The notes beneath the pieces are model-generated. The model worked only from the letters and a program-made list of their open reading frames with translations, was not told the DNA's origin and did not search any database. Below are positions 15,698-23,191 of a DNA stretch of 43,054 nt, piece by piece. A program made the translations under genes and the position numbers. Each line of letters begins with the position of its first letter. Position 1 is the stretch's first letter. The DNA is from JAGPUQ01 sp947084925 (GTDB lineage: Bacteria > Pseudomonadota > Gammaproteobacteria > Pseudomonadales > Porticoccaceae): contig CAMTUJ010000036.1 of the NCBI GenBank assembly GCA_947084925.1, positions 1 through 43,054 of the forward strand, given 5' to 3'.

Positions 15698-16699
15698 TCA
15701 GCTCAGGCTGCCCATGTGCAACGCGACATCGAGCATCCGGTTGGTGAAGCCCCATTCGTTGTCGTACCAGCTCATCACCTTGACCTGGCGTCCGCTGACG
15801 CTGGTGTGGTTGACATCGAAAATGCTGGAAGCGGGGTTGTGGTTGAAATCCACGGAGACCAGCGGCAGTTCATTGCAGGCGAGAATGCCGGCCCAGGTGC
15901 CGGCGGCGGCCGCGCGCATCAACTGGTTTATCGCGTCGGCGGAGGTGTCGCGTTGCGCGGTGAAGTGCAGGTCCACCAGCGAGACATTGGCCACCGGCAC
16001 GCGCAGCGCCATGCCGGTGAGTTTGCCGACGAGTTCCGGCAGCACCAGGCCGACCGCGGTCGCCGCGCCGGTATGCGTCGGGATGATGGATTGCATGGCG
16101 CCGCGGGCGCGGTAGAGATCGCCATGCGCCTTGTCCAGCAGTTGCTGGTCGTTGGTGACGGCATGAATGGTTGTCATTGCGCCCTGCACGATGCCGACGG
16201 CCTCATGCAGTATCTTGGCGATGGGGGCCAGGCAGTTGGTGGTGCAGGACGCGTTGGAGACGATGGTGTCGGCGGTGGTAAGCGCATGGTGGTTTACGCC
16301 GTAGACCACGGTCCGGTCCGCATCGGCGACCGGATGGCTCACCAGCACCCGGGGTGCGCCCGCATCCAGATGGCCGGCGAGCTCGGTGCGGCGCTTGAAC
16401 TTGCCGGCACACTCCAGTACCAGATCGACACCGAGCGCGCGCCAGGGCAGGTCGGCAGGATTCTTGTGCGCGGTGACGGGAATCGCGCGGCCGTTGACGA
16501 TCAGGTCGCTGCCGGCGTTGGCGACCGTGCCCTGGAAAAGGCCGTGGGTGGAATCGACCCGGGTCAGGTGGGCCATCATGGCGAGGTCGGTGAGATCGTT
16601 GATGGCGACGATCTCCAGCTGGTTTTCCAGCCCCCGTTCGCCGATTGCACGCAGCACGCAGCGGCCGATACGGCCGTAACCATTGATGGCAATTCGCAT
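15698..16699 (-). CDS. gap: Glyceraldehyde-3-phosphate dehydrogenase, type I
   Basis: 333 residues. The N-terminal NAD-binding 'INGYGRIGRCVLRAI', the catalytic Cys152 in 'SNASCTTNCLAP', H179 in 'MTTIHAVTND', and 'WYDNEWGFTNRMLD' are all present. It resembles Pseudomonas-type GAPDH ('DLYRARGAMQSIIPTHTGAATAVGLVLPEL'). The relative Epd (erythrose-4-phosphate dehydrogenase) shares several motifs, including 'SHP' before 'VVYGVN', so an Epd role cannot be excluded. AGGAG lies 7 nt before ATG 16699. It is the first gene of a likely unit with the glycerophosphodiesterase and short GlpD, which would link glycerol-phosphate salvage to lower glycolysis or gluconeogenesis. Confidence 0.9.
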   Translation of the reverse strand: MRIAINGYGRIGRCVLRAIGERGLENQLEIVAINDLTDLAMMAHLTRVDSTHGLFQGTVANAGSDLIVNGRAIPVTAHKNPADLPWRALGVDLVLECAGKFKRRTELAGHLDAGAPRVLVSHPVADADRTVVYGVNHHALTTADTIVSNASCTTNCLAPIAKILHEAVGIVQGAMTTIHAVTNDQQLLDKAHGDLYRARGAMQSIIPTHTGAATAVGLVLPELVGKLTGMALRVPVANVSLVDLHFTAQRDTSADAINQLMRAAAAGTWAGILACNELPLVSVDFNHNPASSIFDVNHTSVSGRQVKVMSWYDNEWGFTNRMLDVALHMGSLS

Positions 16700-16786
16700 G
16701 ATCTACTCCTGGCGATAACGGGTTTGATGAGACGGACCGTGACAAAACCTTTCGGTTTCGCCGGCAGATCATATCGCTGCTGCGAG

Positions 16787-17587
16787 TCAGTCCGGTGAAA
16801 GGTGATCCGGCAGCAAATGCCCCTTGGCGCGTTTGGAACGGATGTAATGGAGGTTATGCCGGGTGATGCCTGATACCAGGGGCACCACTTCCGACACCTG
16901 CTGTCCTCCGCGTTCCAGATCCTCGCGCTTGTGGAGATTGTTGGACAGCAGGCGTATCGGCCGATCCGCCAACAGATAGCGCAGCACGATCGCGGCATTC
17001 GTAAAATCCCTGGAGTCCTCTGGCAGCCCCAGGGATACATTCGCCTGGAAAGTATCCTGGCCGGCATCCTGGAGCAAATAGGTGATGGCCTTGGCCCAGA
17101 GGCCGATGCCGCGTCCTTCGTGGCCGGACATGTACACCACGGCGCCGCCACCGGCGGCCAGCATCTGCTCGAAGGCCGCCGCGAGCTGTGGGCCACAGTC
17201 GCAGCGCATGGAACCGAAAATATCACCGGTCAGGCAGCAGGAATGGACGCGGACCAGGGGATTTTCGGCGCGACTGAAGCCGGGCAGGGCAAACACCGAA
17301 TTCACCGACATGCTGGCTTGGAGCAGTTCACGAAACGCGGCGCTCGCGCCGTCGGTGACCTGGCCGGCGGTATCCAGCACATGCGCCAGTTCGACCCGCC
17401 GCACGAACGGGTACCATTCGAGCGGCACCTCCTGCCCGTGGAGAAGCCGGGGGATGATCACCGGGCCGAGCACCGAAATGACGGGCTGGCCGTCCTTGTC
17501 GATGATGCGACCTTGGTGGTCGAGATCGATCAGCTGATGCTTGGCGATCAACTGCTCACGAATGCCGGGATCTACATAACTGAACAC
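16787..17587 (-). CDS. ribA: GTP cyclohydrolase II with N-terminal extension
   Basis: 266 residues. The C-terminal part is RibA: zinc cysteines C118, C129 and C131 in 'CLTGDIFGSMRCDCG', 'SGHEGRGIGL', 'SLGLPEDSRDFT', 'LLSNNLHK' and a family-like 'GHLLPDH' end. RibA converts GTP to a diaminopyrimidine, formate and pyrophosphate in the first step of riboflavin synthesis. Stand-alone RibA is about 200 residues; here about 100 residues precede the catalytic core ('VISVLGPVIIPRLLHGQEVPLEW') and look like neither RibB nor RibD. The residue before the first zinc Cys is also Cys instead of the usual Glu. GTG 17587 has AGGAG 9 nt upstream. No other rib gene and no FMN riboswitch was seen nearby, so this may be a second RibA-like enzyme. 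Confidence 0.8.
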   Translation of the reverse strand: MFSYVDPGIREQLIAKHQLIDLDHQGRIIDKDGQPVISVLGPVIIPRLLHGQEVPLEWYPFVRRVELAHVLDTAGQVTDGASAAFRELLQASMSVNSVFALPGFSRAENPLVRVHSCCLTGDIFGSMRCDCGPQLAAAFEQMLAAGGGAVVYMSGHEGRGIGLWAKAITYLLQDAGQDTFQANVSLGLPEDSRDFTNAAIVLRYLLADRPIRLLSNNLHKREDLERGGQQVSEVVPLVSGITRHNLHYIRSKRAKGHLLPDHLSPD

Positions 17588-17663
17588 ATCGGACTCCTGG
17601 GGTAAGTAGACTGAAATTGCAGCAAGCGGAGTCCGGCGGGCCTGGCGTCGGGAAGCGCCCGTG

Positions 17664-18518
17664 TCAACGCGCGCCGGGCGCGGCGGTTTCCGCAGCCTCC
17701 AGGGTTTGCAGGATCAGGGTGTTGATGGTCATCGGGCCGACACCGCCAGGCACCGGCGTATAGGCGCTCGCTCGCGCCGTGATCGCGGATAATTCGATGT
17801 CGCCGACTCCGCCGGGATGATAGCCCGCATCCACCACCACCGTGTCGTCTCGAATCCAGTCGCCGCGGATGAATTCCGGCTTGCCGACCGCGCCCACCAG
17901 GATATCGGCGCCACGGATGATATCGGGAAGGTTGCGCGTGTGAGAGTGACAGATCGTCACGGTGGCGTTCGCGTTCAACAGCATCATCGCCATGGGCTTG
18001 CCGAGAATGGCGCTGCGCCCGACGACCACCGCGTGCTTGCCGGCGAGCGGAATCCCGTAAGCGGCGAGCAGGCGCATGATGCCGCGTGGCGTCGCCGACC
18101 CGTAGGCGGGGGCGCCCATCGCCATGCGGCCGAATCCCAGGCAGGTGACGCCGTCCACATCCTTGCGGGCCGCGATGGCGTCGAAACAGCGGCGTTCATC
18201 GATTTGCGCGGGTACCGGGTGTTGCAGCAGGATGCCGTGGCAGTCCGGGTTGGCGTTCAGCGCCTCGATGCTCGCGAGCAACTGGTCCGTGGTCGTTGTG
18301 CCGGGCAGTTCGATTGCGCGTGAAGTCATGCCCACGCGCGCGCAGGCGTTCTGTTTCATCCGTACATAGGTGGCGGAGGCGGGGTCATCGCCAACGAGAA
18401 TGGTGGCGAGGATCGGTCGATGGCCGCCATTGGCCACGATCAAGCGGGCCACACGACCGGCGATTTCCGTTTCGGACCGCGCTGCGAGTGCCTTGCCGTC
18501 CAGTATCACTGCGGACAT
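17664..18518 (-). CDS. folD: Methylenetetrahydrofolate dehydrogenase/cyclohydrolase FolD
   Basis: 284 residues, the normal FolD length. Catalytic Y51 and K55 are in 'SATYVRMKQNACARVG', followed by 'GILLQHPVP', 'RKDVDGV', the NADP-binding 'VVVGRSAILGKPMAMML', 'VTICHSHTRNL' and the C-terminal 'YTPVPGGVGPMT'. It interconverts 5,10-methylene- and 10-formyl-tetrahydrofolate, supplying one-carbon units for purines and formyl-Met. After 'KDVDGV' the loop reads 'TCLGFGRMAMGAPAYGSATPRG' rather than the E. coli-type 'P-x-N-x-G-R-L ... PCTPRG', so it belongs to a less common FolD branch for proteobacteria. ATG 18518 is inferred from the family N-terminus; its ribosome site is weak. It is divergent from the tRNA cluster. 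Confidence 0.93.
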   Translation of the reverse strand: MSAVILDGKALAARSETEIAGRVARLIVANGGHRPILATILVGDDPASATYVRMKQNACARVGMTSRAIELPGTTTTDQLLASIEALNANPDCHGILLQHPVPAQIDERRCFDAIAARKDVDGVTCLGFGRMAMGAPAYGSATPRGIMRLLAAYGIPLAGKHAVVVGRSAILGKPMAMMLLNANATVTICHSHTRNLPDIIRGADILVGAVGKPEFIRGDWIRDDTVVVDAGYHPGGVGDIELSAITARASAYTPVPGGVGPMTINTLILQTLEAAETAAPGAR

Positions 18519-18602
18519 TCTGTTACCGCGGATCGGTTGCGCTGTTATTTTATCACGGGGGATGCCCGGGCCGATAGCGAAGCGCAAACGCGGTTCCTGA
18601 AA

Positions 18603-18631
18603 TTGACCCCTTTCCGGGCCGCGCGTATGAT
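18603..18631 (+). promoter_or_regulatory. Sigma-70 promoter of the tRNA-Pro/Arg/His cluster
   Basis: TTGACC (18603-18608), a 17-nt spacer and TATGAT (18626-18631), each one base off or close to consensus. The bases after the -10 are GC-rich (GCCGCCTCG), the kind of discriminator seen at stable-RNA promoters under stringent control. It ends 26 nt before tRNA-Pro. Confidence 0.75.
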
Positions 18632-18657
18632 GCCGCCTCGCTCCGGCGAGGCTTTTT

Positions 18658-18734
18658 CGGGGAATAGCGCAGTCTGGTAGCGCGCCTGCTTTGGGAGCAG
18701 GATGTCGGGGGTTCGAATCCCTCTTCCCCGACCA
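18658..18734 (+). tRNA. tRNA-Pro (anticodon UGG)
   Basis: 77 nt. The acceptor arms CGGGGAA and TTCCCCG pair fully, the anticodon stem CCTGC/GCAGG closes a 7-nt loop carrying TGG, the T loop is GGTTCGAATCC, and CCA is encoded. It is the first gene of a three-tRNA cluster. Confidence 0.97.
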
Positions 18735-18797
18735 ATTTCGGTACGATGGCTGCTCCCGGGGAGGTTTGTCGGGAGTCGTGTAGATGGGTGACACTGT

Positions 18798-18874
<77 letters not shown>

Positions 18875-18965
18875 TTCCGAGGAGGATGCGGCCAGTGACA
18901 GGCCGTTGGTAACCGGCAACGCCGGGCGATGTGAGCATTCGCGGGGAGACACCCCGAAGATCAAT

Positions 18966-19042
18966 GGTGGCTGTAGCTCAGTTGGTAGAGCACAGGATTG
19001 TGATTCCTGTGGTCGCGGGTTCGAGCCCCGTCAGCCACCCCA
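18966..19042 (+). tRNA. tRNA-His (anticodon GUG)
   Basis: The acceptor arms GTGGCTG and CAGCCAC pair, and the extra G at 18966 faces C 19039, the G-1:C73 pair specific to tRNA-His. The loop TTGTGAT carries GTG, and CCA is encoded at 19040-19042. It is the last tRNA of the cluster, 91 nt after tRNA-Arg. Confidence 0.97.
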
Positions 19043-19098
19043 TTTTTCCTTGATGTTGTCCTGCTGATTGCCGCGCTGGCCGGCGTGTTCGCATTGGT

Positions 19099-19518
19099 TC
19101 ACCCGATCGCCAGTGCCGCGCGGACTTCTTCCCTGATGGTCGCGACCTCTGTCTCGGAGTAGGTGGCTGAAAGGTTCAGGTGTCCCCAGACCGGCAACGG
19201 CCAGCACGCATCACCCGCACGGCGCCCCACCACATGCAGGTGGAGCTGCGGCACCAGATTTCCGATGGCAGCGAAGTTGATTTTCTCGGCACCTCGGTGC
19301 ATCCGCAGATACCGGGCAAGCCGCGCACAGTCGTCGATGAGAACGGTGCGCAGGGCAACGGGCAACTCCAGCAAATCGCTGTGTCCGGTTTTGGGGACCA
19401 GTATCAGCCAGGGCACAACCGCGTTGCGATGCAGCAGCACGTGGGCGGTTGCGGTCTCGCGGAGACTGTGACTGTCGGCGGCAAGCTGTGGATGAAGAAA
19501 AAATACTTCGCGCGACAT
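19099..19518 (-). CDS. HIT-domain protein
   Basis: 139 residues with a histidine-triad-like fold. The triad reads Q91-L-H93-L-H95-V-V, so the first His of H-x-H-x-H is Gln; the central nucleophilic His is kept, and such Q-L-H-x-H forms are common in proteobacterial HIT-like hydrolases. Other markers are 'WLILVPKTGHSDLLEL' and 'GAEKINFAAIGNLVPQLH'. HIT enzymes hydrolyse nucleoside phosphoramidates or dinucleoside polyphosphates; the substrate here is not known. ATG 19518 has GGAG 6 nt before it. It converges on the tRNA cluster and is divergent from the alcohol dehydrogenase gene, with 126 nt between. Confidence 0.88.
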   Translation of the reverse strand: MSREVFFLHPQLAADSHSLRETATAHVLLHRNAVVPWLILVPKTGHSDLLELPVALRTVLIDDCARLARYLRMHRGAEKINFAAIGNLVPQLHLHVVGRRAGDACWPLPVWGHLNLSATYSETEVATIREEVRAALAIG

Positions 19519-19644
19519 GGTGTCTCCAGTCGGATAGTGAAGCGGCGCCCGAGCACCTGTGCGCATGCGGCCGCGCTGTGAAGCATTCTGGCGATGCGCT
19601 CACGATGGTACACTCGCCGCCATTTTAACGGGGGGAGTACTGCC

Positions 19645-20736
19645 ATGAAGATGAAAGCTGTCGTCGCGCACGCGCTGAACCGATTCGCGGTTGAAGAGGT
19701 CACGCTGGACCCGCCGAAAGCCGGTGAAGTGCTGGTCAAGATGAAGGCCACCGGAATCTGCCACTCCGATCTCTCGGTGATCAATGGCACCATTCCGGTC
19801 CCGTTTCCCATGGTACTGGGCCACGAAGGCGCCGGCATCGTGGAGGCGCTGGGGCCGGGCGTGACCAATGTGCAGCCGGGTGATCATGTCACCCTGTCCT
19901 TCGTGCCCAACTGCGGCGATTGCTATCACTGCCTGCGCAGCGAGCCCTACCTGTGCCTGCGCAGCACCCCGGACGGCAAGATGATGGACGGCACCACCCG
20001 CGTTCATCTGGACGGCAAGGACATCAATGTGATGCAGTTCCTCGGCAACATGGCCGAATACGCGGTGGTGCCGGCCATGTGTCTGGTCAAGATCGACGCC
20101 GACATCGACATGAAAGCGGCGGCGCTGGTCGGCTGCGGGGTTACCACGGGCGTGGGCGCCGCCCTGAAGACCGCCCAGGTAAAACCGGGGAGCACGGTCG
20201 CGGTCTTCGGCGCCGGCGGGGTCGGCCTGTCGATCATCCAGGGTGCACGGATCGCCGGTGCGGCGCGCATTTTCGCAGTGGATCTTTCGGACGAAAAACT
20301 CGCGCTCGCCAAGGAGCTGGGTGCCACTGACACCATCAACGGCGCGGATGACCCACTCAAGCGCATCATGGAGCTGACCGGCGGTATCGGCGTCGACTAC
20401 GGATTCGAGGCCATCGGCATCCCGGCGGTGGTGGATCAGGCCCAGAAAGCGACGCGCCGGGGCGGCACCATGACGGTGGTTGGCGTCGGCAAGCTGAGCC
20501 AGAAACTGGAGTTCAATGCGCTGATGTTTCCGCTGATGGCCAAGACCATCAAGGGCTCGATGTACGGCAGCGCGGAGTTCCGGGTCGACTTTCCCAAGTA
20601 CCTCGAATTGTACAAACAGGGCAAGCTCGATCTCGATCGCATGGTGACGCACATCTACAGTATCGATGAAGCGGTACAAGCCTTTGCCGACCTCGAGGCC
20701 GGGAAAAACGCGCGCGGCGTTATCGTCTACGACTGA
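19645..20736 (+). CDS. Zinc-dependent alcohol dehydrogenase (MDR)
   Basis: 363 residues. Catalytic zinc ligands are C39 ('GICHSDL') and H60-E61 ('GHEGAGIVEALGPGV'), the structural zinc site is C90-x2-C93-x2-C96-x7-C104, and the Rossmann motif is 'VAVFGAGGVGLSIIQGARIAG'. The pattern fits the class III-like / aryl-alcohol branch of the medium-chain dehydrogenases, oxidising an alcohol with NAD+. The missing class III hallmark region and the lack of partner genes leave the substrate open. A GGGGGGAG stretch sits upstream of ATG 19645. After its stop there are 293 nt without a gene; that stretch holds only a small inverted repeat (GAATCC/GGATTC near 20912-20933) and the hairpin at 20992. Confidence 0.88.
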   Translation: MKMKAVVAHALNRFAVEEVTLDPPKAGEVLVKMKATGICHSDLSVINGTIPVPFPMVLGHEGAGIVEALGPGVTNVQPGDHVTLSFVPNCGDCYHCLRSEPYLCLRSTPDGKMMDGTTRVHLDGKDINVMQFLGNMAEYAVVPAMCLVKIDADIDMKAAALVGCGVTTGVGAALKTAQVKPGSTVAVFGAGGVGLSIIQGARIAGAARIFAVDLSDEKLALAKELGATDTINGADDPLKRIMELTGGIGVDYGFEAIGIPAVVDQAQKATRRGGTMTVVGVGKLSQKLEFNALMFPLMAKTIKGSMYGSAEFRVDFPKYLELYKQGKLDLDRMVTHIYSIDEAVQAFADLEAGKNARGVIVYD

Positions 20737-20991
20737 AGATCGAGAGCGCTGCGGTGAAGGGCGCAGGCAGATTGCCAATATCCCTCGCATCCGCGGTCCC
20801 CGCTGGGAACTTGAATCGAGAGTGCCCGCCGGTTCGCCCCTGCTTTGCCCGCCGCCATAACAGGATGAGGCGGGCGCCACGTTCGCGCATTGCGAGGCTG
20901 TCAAGGCGTTGCTGAATCCTTCGATGATGGATTCCGGGACGCGCCAAGGTTCGGGACTGACGCGACCCGCCGCTGATTCAATGGAATCCGT

Positions 20992-21016
20992 GCCGTCAGA
21001 GGGCTGCCCTGACGGC
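20992..21016. other. Hairpin downstream of the lipoprotein gene
   Basis: GCCGTCAG (20992-20999) and CTGACGGC (21009-21016) are perfect 8-bp complements around a 9-nt loop. It starts 14 nt past the stop of the minus-strand lipoprotein gene. Neither side has a T-tract, so it is not a standard intrinsic terminator; it could protect the 3' end of the mRNA. Confidence 0.5.
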
Positions 21017-21029
21017 GGGACTCGAGCGG

Positions 21030-21398
21030 TCAGTCCTTGGCGGTGTCCTTGTTCTCCTGGGTGGCTTCCGGCATCCGTTCCGGCTGCTCGATGACTTTGT
21101 TGCTTATAGCATCCCCCGTTTCGATGACTTTTTCAGCCGTTTCGGATGCCGTCTGCTTGGCGATCGCGGCAGCTTCCGATGCTGTCTGCTTGGCGGTGGC
21201 AGCGGCATCGGAAGCCGCCTGCCTGGCCGTGGCGGCAGCATCGGCTGCCGCTTGCTTGGCGGTCGCGGCAGCATCGGAAGCTGTTTGCTTCGCGGTGGAG
21301 ACGGCATCTTCGGAATCTTTCTTTTGGCACGCTGACAGCGAAAGAGCCAGCACCAACGACAGGGCAAGCGCGGTAACCGGGATCTTGGTTGGATTCAT
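21030..21398 (-). CDS. Lipoprotein with LEA-like 11-residue repeats
   Basis: 122 residues. A lipoprotein signal peptide (basic start, hydrophobic 'LALSLVLALS') ends in a lipobox L-S-A-C24, then 'QKKDSE'. Residues 31-85 are five tandem 11-mers of the form D/E-A-A-A-T-A-K-Q-x-A-S, and the tail (86-122) is charged. The 11-residue period, rich in Ala with regular Lys and Asp/Glu, matches the helical repeats of group 3 LEA proteins and apolipoprotein-like helices. It would form an amphipathic helix lying on a surface in the periplasm. The residue after the lipidated Cys is Gln, not Asp, so outer-membrane sorting is expected. AGGAG lies 9 nt before ATG 21398. A stress or envelope-stabilising role is only an inference. 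Confidence 0.82.
   Translation of the reverse strand: MNPTKIPVTALALSLVLALSLSACQKKDSEDAVSTAKQTASDAAATAKQAAADAAATARQAASDAAATAKQTASEAAAIAKQTASETAEKVIETGDAISNKVIEQPERMPEATQENKDTAKD
21144..21308 (-). repeat. Five tandem 33-bp repeats inside the lipoprotein gene
   Basis: The five 11-residue units (DAVSTAKQTAS through EAAAIAKQTAS) are encoded by 165 bp with a clear 33-bp period at the DNA level, with scattered base changes. The high similarity suggests recent unit duplication, so copy number may vary between strains. Confidence 0.8.
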
Positions 21399-21590
21399 TA
21401 TATTGCTCCTTTCTGGATGGCCATGTAGGGAGTTCACTGCAAGCAGCAACAACAGTTGTTGTTGCCTACAGCTTGGGGATTTAATGCGCGTCCGCCATCC
21501 GGGTCAAGCTGATCTCGGCATCAGGGCGGCCCGGGTGCGCTCTGGTAAACTGGCACCGACGCCCCGCGCTCGATCGGTACCTCCTTCCCG

Positions 21591-22919
21591 ATGATGGCTC
21601 TCCCGGACTATCACACCTGCGCCACTGCGCTCGCGGCTGGCGAGCGGTCTCGGGTGCTGTTTCGTCATCGCCACCGCGCCGAGTACTTGCCGGGAGCGCC
21701 TGACGTCGTGCTCTGCGTGGCCGCCGAACGTGGGCCCGGGGGCGAGGTGCGGATAGCCGCCACCGATCGTCCCGCCGGCACCTGGTTGCGGCGAGCGGAT
21801 TGTGGGGCCGATATCCGGCAGTTCGCGCACCACTTCCAGGTCCCGGTGCTGGAGTTGCATCGGCCGCTGGTACTGGTGCCTGTTGTCATCCCGAAACCCT
21901 GGGGACGCGAGATCTGGTATACCGGAATCGAGGCGCGCGGACAGTCCGGCGTCGCGGGGGAGGGTGGCCAGATGCCGCTGCCCTGGCTATTGTCCATTGC
22001 GCGGGAGGAAGTGCTGGGCACCAGGGGAGAACTCGGTCTGCTAAAGATACTGGATCCGCTCCCGGACCCGGTGTATGGCGATCTCTATTTCGAGCTTCAC
22101 GAGACAAAGCACGAAGTCTATGTGGTGACCCGGGTCGATCCCGACTGCTGGCCGGGCGGTCAGGGCGCGATTCGTTTCGGCTTTGATCCGGTCGTCATGG
22201 CCGAGCATGCATCGGACGCCGCTTTTCGTGGGGCCTACCTCGCCAGCGTTCGCAATTACCGGGACATACGCTGCCGGATTGACGAAATTCAGGATCGATG
22301 GCGGACCGCCGAAGGAACGGGCAGCCACGAACCGGTGCCGGCCGCCACGCTGAGACGCTGGCACGCGGCTCTCGTCCCCGAATTGCGGTTGATGGAAAAG
22401 GATGCCCGGGCTGCCATGGAGCGGTTTACGCGCTTGCTGCCACTGCGCGTGGGCGATGTGGTGCGGGTGCCGCCGCTGTTGCCCCATGCGCTGCAACATG
22501 GAGTACGTACGGTTGAATTCCAGACGCCGGTATACGAGCGCCGCATTCTTTCATTCGCGCAAAAGGTGTTGACCCAGGCACACTGGGATACCGTCGAAGC
22601 GGCAGCCAGTATGCTGCTGGAACCACCCTCCGTCGAAGCGTTTCCGGTGCTGGCCGCCGGGCCCGGTATCCGGCGCGAACGGATAGCGAGATTCGAGGAC
22701 TTCGAGGTAGAGCGGCTTGTCCTGGGCCCCGACGCTGCTGGAGCCCCGGAATCGACGGGGACCCACCTTTTGATAATGGTTGTCGCAGGACTCGTTGCGT
22801 TCGATGGCAAGACGCTGGGTTCGGAATCCGCGGCACTGATTCCCCCCGGCTCCTCGGGCCTCAGACTGTGCAATATCGGCGCGGAGGCGGCCGTGGTGCT
22901 GATTTCCCGGCCAAGATAG
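21591..22919 (+). CDS. Phosphomannose-isomerase-like cupin protein
   Basis: 442 residues. Several stretches look like type I phosphomannose isomerase: 'IPKPWGREIWYTG', the metal-ligand-like 'FELHETKHEVYVV', and 'PPLLPHALQHGVRTVEFQTPVYERRI', where His and Glu ligands are expected. The C-terminal 'LLIMVVAGLVAFDGKTLGSESAALIPPGSSG' reads like a second cupin barrel. The N-terminal 90 residues and overall length are unlike E. coli ManA, and no sugar gene is nearby. I infer a metal cupin isomerase-like enzyme with unknown substrate. Two adjacent ATGs (21591, 21594) are possible starts; neither has a good ribosome site. Confidence 0.72.
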   Translation: MMALPDYHTCATALAAGERSRVLFRHRHRAEYLPGAPDVVLCVAAERGPGGEVRIAATDRPAGTWLRRADCGADIRQFAHHFQVPVLELHRPLVLVPVVIPKPWGREIWYTGIEARGQSGVAGEGGQMPLPWLLSIAREEVLGTRGELGLLKILDPLPDPVYGDLYFELHETKHEVYVVTRVDPDCWPGGQGAIRFGFDPVVMAEHASDAAFRGAYLASVRNYRDIRCRIDEIQDRWRTAEGTGSHEPVPAATLRRWHAALVPELRLMEKDARAAMERFTRLLPLRVGDVVRVPPLLPHALQHGVRTVEFQTPVYERRILSFAQKVLTQAHWDTVEAAASMLLEPPSVEAFPVLAAGPGIRRERIARFEDFEVERLVLGPDAAGAPESTGTHLLIMVVAGLVAFDGKTLGSESAALIPPGSSGLRLCNIGAEAAVVLISRPR

Positions 22920-22952
22920 CGCCGTGGCGGGTTTGCCGGGGTGCCCTTCTGG

Positions 22953-22981
22953 TTGAGGTGGCGGGGGCAGTGTGGGAGAAT
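22953..22981 (+). promoter_or_regulatory. Possible promoter for tRNA-Leu and tig
   Basis: TTGAGG (22953-22958), a 17-nt spacer and GAGAAT (22976-22981), each four of six to consensus. It is the best pair I found in the gap before tRNA-Leu. Weak evidence. Confidence 0.3.
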
Positions 22982-23043
22982 TCACCCCCTTTTTTCGCCG
23001 GCCGGATCGCCTCGCGGCGGAGGCCCTGGGGAGCCCAACGCGG

Positions 23044-23128
<85 letters not shown>

Positions 23129-23191
23129 AATACTTGCTGGCTACAGGTGTAGGACGGCGACAACGCCTATTTCAAGACTGAGGACAGATAT

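Noticed and set aside
20905..20990. GGCGTTGCTGAATCC and nearby GAATCC/GGATTC repeats, faintly like an IS5/IS903-type end
   Set aside because: No matching second end, no transposase fragment and only partial similarity from memory; not enough to call an insertion sequence remnant.
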